A DNA stretch of 64,000 bases, taken from positions 18,487,493 through 18,551,492 of the forward strand of contig OX465102.1 in NCBI GenBank assembly GCA_949987565.1, given 5' to 3'. The notes below the pieces were generated by a model. The model made no database searches. It was not told where the DNA came from and was given only the letters and a program-made list of their open reading frames with translations. How positions within the stretch are numbered: position 1 is the stretch's first letter; the number at the start of each line of letters is the position of its first letter. Of the stretch, positions 62,101 to 64,000 are shown in pieces. A program made the position numbers and the translations under genes. The DNA is from Luidia sarsii. Taxonomy: Eukaryota; Echinodermata; Asteroidea; Paxillosida; Luidiidae.

Positions 62101-64000
62101 TGAGGTTTCTACTGTAACCATCTTCAAACTGTATTTTTATAAGTTGCATGTAAATCTGTGAACGTTTCTGTTTTTCGATCTTACCAATGTTGTGTAGGGG
62201 CTTTAACACCTTGTTCTCATGGAATAGTCAAATAATGTTTGTTTTTTTATCCCAATCACTAACATCAGGCTTTGAGGTACCTGGGCATTGATCCATCGGA
62301 GGAAGAGAAGATTGAGCTGAGGAGGAGGTTGCCTGTTGATCAGTCGGGCATGGTGCCTTACGGCGGTAAGTACTGGTGCTCCACCCATTCCAGGACAGGC
62401 ACATTCATCCACTCTGGCCGGAGAGACGCGTCCTGGGCAGAGTTCAAATTTTGGAGCCCCTACACAACATTGGTCAAGGTCAAAGAATAGCATCCATACA
62501 TTGTCTGATCCAACATATGCATGAAATAGCACACCTGTGAAAATTCAGCTCATTCTGCCAACCGAGTCTTGAGAAAATCGTGAAAACCGCTTCATTTGTT
62601 TTGCGAAAATGCATCATTCAACGCCGTACTGTTCCGAAAAATAGTTTAGATCTCAGTGAGACGTAAACGATTTATTTTACTCAATTCACCCAAAATACAA
62701 CATTTTAGGCAGAAATATTTTAGTGAGAGGTTTCTACTATAACCATCTTCAAACTGTATAAGTTTCATGTAAATCTGTGAACATTTCTGTTTTTTGATCT
62801 TCCCAATGTTATGTAGGGGCTTTAAGCGTAAAATTCTGTTTAGCATAAAAACTCTTCCTTGTGTAAGCAGGATTACAGACCGAATCGTTGAGTAAGGTTC
62901 GTTGCTTTGGACTTGTATTCCACCTTCCTTTTCATTTTTATTTTCAATGAAAATGGGGGCGTGATCGCTGGAGATGTACGGCAGTTCATGGTTGAATGCT
63001 TCTGACTGGTGCCCCCTGTCCCCTTCAAAGATAGTTTGGGAAGGCCACCATGTAAGGGCTAGATAGGTCAGATGGTAAGAGCACTGGTACCCAGAACCAG
63101 ATGTCTCCGGTTCAAGTCCTGGTCCAGTCACACTTTGTTTTTCCATGTTCCAAAATTTTCAAATGCTCACCAGTTGTTAGTGAACTGTGATTCTTGATAT
63201 GGACTTTATGACTCAGACTTGATCTGGATGACTCAGGATTTAGACTTGTATTGAAAAAAAATGTGACTTGGACTCGGACTTGATATTTTGTGACTCAAGG
63301 ACAAGTCTTATACAGGTTATGGTTCAAGTCTCGGTTCAGTCAATTTATTTATTTTTTCATTACATCTCCCATGTGTTTGAATCTCTCTCTCTCTGTCAAT
63401 GGTTCTGTCTGCAGACTTTGTGGCCGTCTCCAGGCAGATGTTCAAGATGCAGCTGGACGACAGCAGGCTGGGTGTGGGGGCAATGACCTTTGCTGCCCAG
63501 GACGTGACCGACTTTGCCGAGCCTCCGCCGTTTCATGCACAGGTTGATTAATCCTCACGACACCATTTACAAAGTAGTGCAAGCCTCGCGCTTAATTTTT
63601 TTTTACTAGCCCACCAGGCTAGTAAATTGAGTTTTTTGCTAGCCCGCAGCAAGTATTACTAGCCCTGTATAATTAATATTGAATTGAATACATGGTTATT
63701 AGGTCAAGTAAAACAAATTATTAGTTTCTACTTTCTCATCCCCGCCGCATCGTTTTTGCCGCCACACCACTGTCTACTTTTTACTAGTCCGCCAGGCTAG
63801 CAAAGTGGGTCATTTTACTAGCCTGCTGCTGTGTTTACTAGACAATGACCATCGGCTAGTGCTAAGGTCGAGCCCTGTAGTGGGCCTGACGTTTCGATCC
63901 TAGCAGGACCTTTCTCGAAGGCAAAGTGACAGGGACACTTACTCTATGACAGTTGCTATGACAGTTTATGTACCCACAGCTGGCCTATCAGGAGTCGTTA
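49916..64000 (+). CDS. STXBP4: Syntaxin-binding protein 4 (STXBP4/Synip)-like, two PDZ domains, 3' end outside window
   Basis: Coding exons: 49916-49929, 50790-50872, 52718-52816, 53230-53299, 54264-54338, 54952-55061, 56310-56418, 57439-57571, 58882-58988, 59481-59845, 60981-61088, 61451-61689, 62269-62365, 63415-63542 and probably 63980-64000. All junctions keep phase (586 codons so far). PDZ1 covers about residues 22-112 (GLG at 31-33); PDZ2 about 192-276 (GLGLSI at 201-206). A Pro/Ser/His/Ala-rich linker runs to about 490. Then RLKIDKLQVALRYLGIDP, a helix and PYGDFVAVSRQMFKMQLDD form the conserved block that follows the linker in vertebrate STXBP4. PDZ2, with GDCYRDGRLQVGDQLVSVN, is the one most like the single vertebrate PDZ, so PDZ1 is extra. 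In vertebrates the protein binds syntaxin-4 and restrains insulin-stimulated GLUT4 vesicle fusion; a similar trafficking role is inferred. The coiled coil and WW domain would lie beyond the edge. The start is uncertain: the frame is open upstream within the exon to 49855. Confidence 0.88.
50028..50559. mobile_element. M1-related MITE, 530 bp, TTAA-type ends
   Basis: The left end ttaaagcccccacacaccat is mirrored by atggtgtgtgggggctctaa. The interior shares aacacacctgtgaaagttt and tgtctcgagaaaattgtgaa with M1 but is longer. It lies in intron 1. Confidence 0.78.
50790..50872 (+). CDS. STXBP4-like exon 2 (start of PDZ1)
   Basis: Borders are ctaacctcag|TGC and CTGG|GTAAGT. It encodes SALEGSPRHSQHIDETETVV then FNDCKTGL. 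The TGL(G) is the first part of the PDZ carboxylate-binding loop. Confidence 0.82.
51454..51827. mobile_element. Pogo/Tigger-type MITE with a nested R7 copy
   Basis: The ends cagtagaacatcgctatata and tatatagcgacgttccactg are mirrored and flanked by TA on both sides. Subterminal cgttatata repeats occur at the right. This end sequence is typical of Tigger/pogo-type elements. Positions 51560-51745 are a complete R7 copy. The element lies in intron 2. Confidence 0.82.
51560..51745 (+). repeat. R7 copy nested in the Tigger-type element
   Basis: It contains gcatggaaaccacaactaac, tgggaggataagggccatgc, gtggtaaattgcggtataca and gtcctgtgcgggaggtgcaa. Confidence 0.88.
52035..52579. mobile_element. R4 foldback element split by an R1 insertion
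   Basis: The left half (atgtttacatgccatcactt ... gaaatgagatgcaaaaata) and right half (tatacccactataagtcacg ... gtaaacagtggtcgtgcaat) make one R4 element. The insert occupies about 52214-52510. Confidence 0.85.
52214..52510 (-). mobile_element. R1 copy inserted in R4
   Basis: It begins gggataaataggtttgcgga and has gacaccatgtaaattctctt, ttctgaaaagaaccagagga and ctcgacgtttcgaacagtat. An aaaaatatata sequence stands on both sides, consistent with a target-site duplication. The minus strand at 52328-52298 reads CTGAAGA, a 7 bp hairpin, AAAC. Confidence 0.8.
52718..52816 (+). CDS. STXBP4-like exon 3 (PDZ1 core)
   Basis: Borders are ctaacag|GGG and AGTG|GTAAGA. It encodes GVKIIGGKSDLEGGRDYGIF then VRRVIPGGLAEQS. 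These are PDZ strands B to D with the typical IFVxxVxPGGxAxxxG run. Confidence 0.9.
53125..53215 (-). mobile_element. SINE1 body fragment
   Basis: It has gccagtcagaagcatttgac, aactgccgtatatctccagg and gatcatgccaccgtttt, which mirror the SINE1 body. Confidence 0.7.
53230..53299 (+). CDS. STXBP4-like exon 4 (PDZ1 LxxGDxILSVNG)
   Basis: Borders are ggttgcag|GA and GAAGA|GTGAGT. It encodes CLREGDQILSVNGESLLRVT then NEE, the most conserved PDZ signature. Confidence 0.92.
53300..54263. other. Intron 4 content
   Basis: A (gttt/gtct)n tract lies at 53695-53735. A tatata tract with A-rich aataaagaaataagaagaag follows at 53835-53915. An R2 arm is at 54045-54125 (caaactgcttactgactaag, gggcctgacgtttcgatcct). 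A block at 53490-53580 repeats no other sequence in the window. Confidence 0.5.
54264..54338 (+). CDS. STXBP4-like exon 5 (end of PDZ1)
   Basis: Borders are tctgttcag|GGC and GCTCT|GTAAGT. It encodes AVQYLRSASATNRVTLVITR then SMSAL, the second PDZ helix and last strand. Confidence 0.9.
54360..54900 (+). repeat. (tcctcatcc)n pyrimidine-rich array in intron 5
   Basis: Irregular cctcatcctc, ctcatcatc and catcctcc units fill intron 5 between exons 5 and 6. Two long frames on opposite strands are artefacts. Confidence 0.88.
54952..55061 (+). CDS. STXBP4-like exon 6 (Ser-rich linker between PDZs)
   Basis: Borders are ccccacag|GCA and CAAA|GTAAGA. It encodes HRFSSLLESQLANTRNSLNL then DSQSVSSDQGSETQEQ, a low-complexity Ser/Gln linker after PDZ1. 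Confidence 0.85.
55320..55375 (+). mobile_element. SINE1 3' end fragment
   Basis: It has ggcttgaattcaagccctgg and cccagtcaaatcttctcttc. Confidence 0.5.
55500..56308 (+). repeat. Polypyrimidine (tctctgtgtctctc)n array ending at the exon 7 acceptor
   Basis: About 800 bp made almost only of C and T with single G, in units such as tctctctctccctctctgtg and tctctctgtgtctccatc. It runs directly into the acceptor ctctgtttccag of exon 7. Frames of up to 309 codons here are artefacts, although two of them run on into exon 7 DNA. Confidence 0.95.
56310..56418 (+). CDS. STXBP4-like exon 7 (Ser/Pro linker)
   Basis: The acceptor is tttccag|CC and the donor ACCAA|GTAAGT. In phase it encodes SRPWSSQGGITSTRSPSPSL then GSSASILADQNLAST. 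Reading phase from exon 6 and into exon 8 fixes this frame. Low complexity makes homology weak. Confidence 0.75.
57013..57340 (+). pseudogene. LINE reverse transcriptase C-terminal remnant (RTE-like)
   Basis: LLGISWKDHRTNE, EICKKV, a stop, then EF and RKLRWFGHVSRRPGT, LAHDVMHGMVNVSRRGRPRA, then TAQTVVECVRTAQDRKNWR. The RWFGHVxR, GRPR and AxDRxxWR blocks are typical of the end of RTE-type and related LINE polyproteins. The preserved last part is about 70 codons long. It lies in intron 7 of the STXBP4-like gene. Confidence 0.85.
57439..57571 (+). CDS. STXBP4-like exon 8 (start of PDZ2)
   Basis: Borders are cccatcag|GAAG and TACAGG|GTAAGT. It encodes KPSAHEIVLNKLSGLGLSIS, GGVDRADGPGIYIQGIQPDG, DCYR. 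GLGLSI is the binding loop. The run GPxxYIQxIxPxGDCY closely follows the single vertebrate STXBP4 PDZ. Confidence 0.92.
57985..58012 (+). mobile_element. SINE1 tail scrap
   Basis: Only the conserved gtgaaagttttctttgccat end and T-run remain. Confidence 0.4.
58035..58790. repeat. R2 cluster, several arms and one expanded arm
   Basis: Arms lie at 58035-58165, a face-to-face pair at 58205-58325, and a long copy at 58335-58790 that ends in the same ctctatgccctgtacagaca region as the other long copies. At 58358-58420 the 20 bp block gatcctagcaggacctttc is present three times in a row. All lie in intron 8. Confidence 0.8.
58882..58988 (+). CDS. STXBP4-like exon 9 (PDZ2 core)
   Basis: Borders are tctattcag|GAT and TGTAG|GTGAGT. 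It encodes DGRLQVGDQLVSVNGEPLTG then VTNEVAIDSLTRASC, the GDxLxSVNG signature and second helix. Confidence 0.93.
59010..59170. mobile_element. R3 MITE-like element
   Basis: It has cctacgatcaatcgcaagat, aagtgatgcacagacacc, tacggcctatcac and gttgcgatgcatcgtaaggc. It is close to 7060-7225. Confidence 0.7.
59171..59300 (-). mobile_element. SINE2-related fragment
   Basis: It has gtacttcaacaagggtttgc, cctactcgaca and ctaaccttcatcaggcaact. The last block recurs at 44378-44400. Confidence 0.45.
59481..59845 (+). CDS. STXBP4-like exon 10 (PDZ2 end, Pro/Ser/His-rich linker)
   Basis: Borders are cccgggcag|GAT and TTGCAG|GTATGG. It encodes IDEDTLRISYVPAASAHSYR (last PDZ strand), then a GC-rich stretch of Ser, Pro, His, Gln and Tyr residues including PYRYPPQPSAQSPHQSPGYQ. 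It is probably a disordered linker. Confidence 0.88.
59940..60120 (+). repeat. R7 dispersed repeat
   Basis: It is nearly identical to 47107-47290, from accggcattgaaaccacaat to gtcctgtgcgggaggtgcaa. Confidence 0.88.
60133..60220. mobile_element. M1-related left end
   Basis: It starts ttaaaggccctatacaacat then tggtaaag. The other end was not found with confidence; a second M1 copy begins at 60521. Confidence 0.5.
60521..60891. mobile_element. M1 MITE copy, intron 10
   Basis: The left end ctaaagggataacacaacat tggtcgagg is mirrored by ttaccaatgttgtgtagggg ctaag. The interior is the standard M1 order. Confidence 0.85.
60981..61088 (+). CDS. STXBP4-like exon 11 (linker)
   Basis: Borders are ttgtatctag|CTC and CAACG|GTAAGC. 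It encodes LNQHVPSHVAMPLHLQRHLH then IQPASSSTPQANNLN. The His/Gln/Ser-rich composition continues exon 10; the phase agrees on both sides. Confidence 0.78.
61169..61400. mobile_element. M1-related MITE, internally deleted
   Basis: The left end tttaaagcctctactgtacc tttggt is mirrored by accaatgttgtatagggcct t. It keeps atgaaataacacacctgtga but lacks the right half of the interior. Confidence 0.72.
61451..61689 (+). CDS. STXBP4-like exon 12 (linker and start of conserved helix)
   Basis: Borders are gtcctgtag|GCC and CAAGTG|GTGAGT. After an Ala/Ser/Thr/Pro-rich stretch it encodes SRSGSRSRRLSLDPHVRLKI then DKLQV. RRLS and SRSGSRSR are candidate basophilic-kinase sites. RLKxxKLQxA matches vertebrate STXBP4 ahead of its EF-hand-like block. 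Confidence 0.9.
61828..62206. mobile_element. M1 MITE, complete 379 bp copy
   Basis: It starts ttaaagctcctacacaacat tggtcg and ends accaatgttgtgtaggggct ttaa. TTAA stands at both ends and the termini are inverted over about 22 bp. It serves as the reference copy of the family. Confidence 0.9.
62269..62365 (+). CDS. STXBP4-like exon 13 (conserved block)
   Basis: Borders are aacatcag|GCT and GGCG|GTAAGT. It encodes ALRYLGIDPSEEEKIELRRR then LPVDQSGMVPYG. This pattern, a helix, an Asp-X-X-Gly turn, then Y/F-G, is EF-hand-like and characteristic of STXBP4. Confidence 0.92.
62451..62825. mobile_element. M1 MITE copy
   Basis: It starts ttggagcccctacacaacat tggtcaagg and ends cccaatgttatgtaggggct ttaa. 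It lies in intron 13, about 245 bp after the previous complete copy. Confidence 0.88.
62940..63148 (+). mobile_element. SINE1 copy
   Basis: It has aatgaaaatgggggcgtgat, gtacggcagttcatggttga, ggccaccatgtaagggctag, ataggtcagatggtaagagc (A box) and ggttcaagtcctggtcc (B box). Confidence 0.82.
63415..63542 (+). CDS. STXBP4-like exon 14
   Basis: Borders are tctgtctgcag|AC and GCACAG|GTTGAT. It encodes DFVAVSRQMFKMQLDDSRLG, VGAMTFAAQDVTDFAEPPPF, HAQ. DFVxVxRxxFxxQLDD follows vertebrate STXBP4 closely. The donor is weak. If it is not used, the protein would end VD-stop at 63549-63551. Confidence 0.9.
63580..63879. repeat. Direct/inverted ctagcc repeat block
   Basis: The palindromic ttactagcccaccaggctag taaa occurs at 63604, and tttactagtccgccaggcta gcaaa at 63780. 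More tactagcc copies lie between and after. It is an internally repetitive element of unknown type in the last intron. Confidence 0.65.
63880..63940 (-). repeat. R2 solo arm
   Basis: It has agtgggcctgacgtttcgat, cctagcaggacctttctcga and aggcaaagtgacagggaca. Confidence 0.82.
63980..64000 (+). CDS. Probable STXBP4-like exon 15, cut by window edge
   Basis: An acceptor tatgtacccacag precedes 63980. The next 21 bases read LAYQESL in phase 0, matching the phase at the end of exon 14. Too short for certainty. Confidence 0.55.

Overview
This is eukaryotic nuclear DNA from an animal. Introns have GT-AG borders, intergenic DNA is AT-rich and crowded with repeats, there are tRNA-derived SINEs and non-LTR retrotransposon remains, and a TTAGGG-type array occurs. 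The gene set and style suit an invertebrate deuterostome, for example an echinoderm, hemichordate or amphioxus. That placement is inference; the sequence alone does not fix the species.

Three protein-coding genes can be supported, all on the + strand. (1) 1898-9598: an eight-exon DEG/ENaC (acid-sensing-type) sodium channel gene that can be read completely, 491 codons plus stop. (2) 35146-36264: an intronless class A GPCR of 372 residues. It looks opsin-like but has Ile where opsins carry the retinal-binding Lys. (3) 49916 to the right edge: at least fourteen, probably fifteen, coding exons of a syntaxin-binding protein 4 (STXBP4/Synip)-like protein with two PDZ domains, a Pro/Ser/His-rich linker and the conserved block after the PDZ. 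It runs off the window. The three genes show no shared pathway: an ion channel, a receptor and a trafficking scaffold.

The rest is mostly repeats. Large tandem arrays lie at 3478-3860 (16 bp unit), 17395-19470 (66 bp unit), 27830-29495 (GAGACC-based), 41525-42390 (purine-only strand), 44449-45000 (CCTCCAT), 54360-54900 and 55500-56308 (pyrimidine-rich, in STXBP4 introns). Several have long frames without stops that are artefacts of the repeat period.

Dispersed families are named here for cross-reference. SINE1 and SINE2 are tRNA-like. R1 has a hairpin followed by GAAACGTC. R2 has a GATCCTAGCAGGACC arm and occurs solo or as a foldback pair. R3 carries TTACGATGCATCGTAA. R4 is a foldback element of about 200 bp. 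R5 carries CTCAAAGAGCCG. R6 is a foldback with GGCTTAGGCTC termini. R7 carries GTGGTATCCTGTGGTATGTG. M1 is a MITE of about 375 bp with TTAA-flanked inverted ends. Single foldback or inverted-end elements lie at 3084-3400, 32622-33016, 39540-39745, 43016-43582 and 48518-48640/49472-49694. Several are nested inside one another, which gives a readable insertion order.

All coordinates come from reading by eye. Exon borders of the two spliced genes are supported by continuous reading phase across every junction. Repeat borders are approximate, usually within 5-20 bp.
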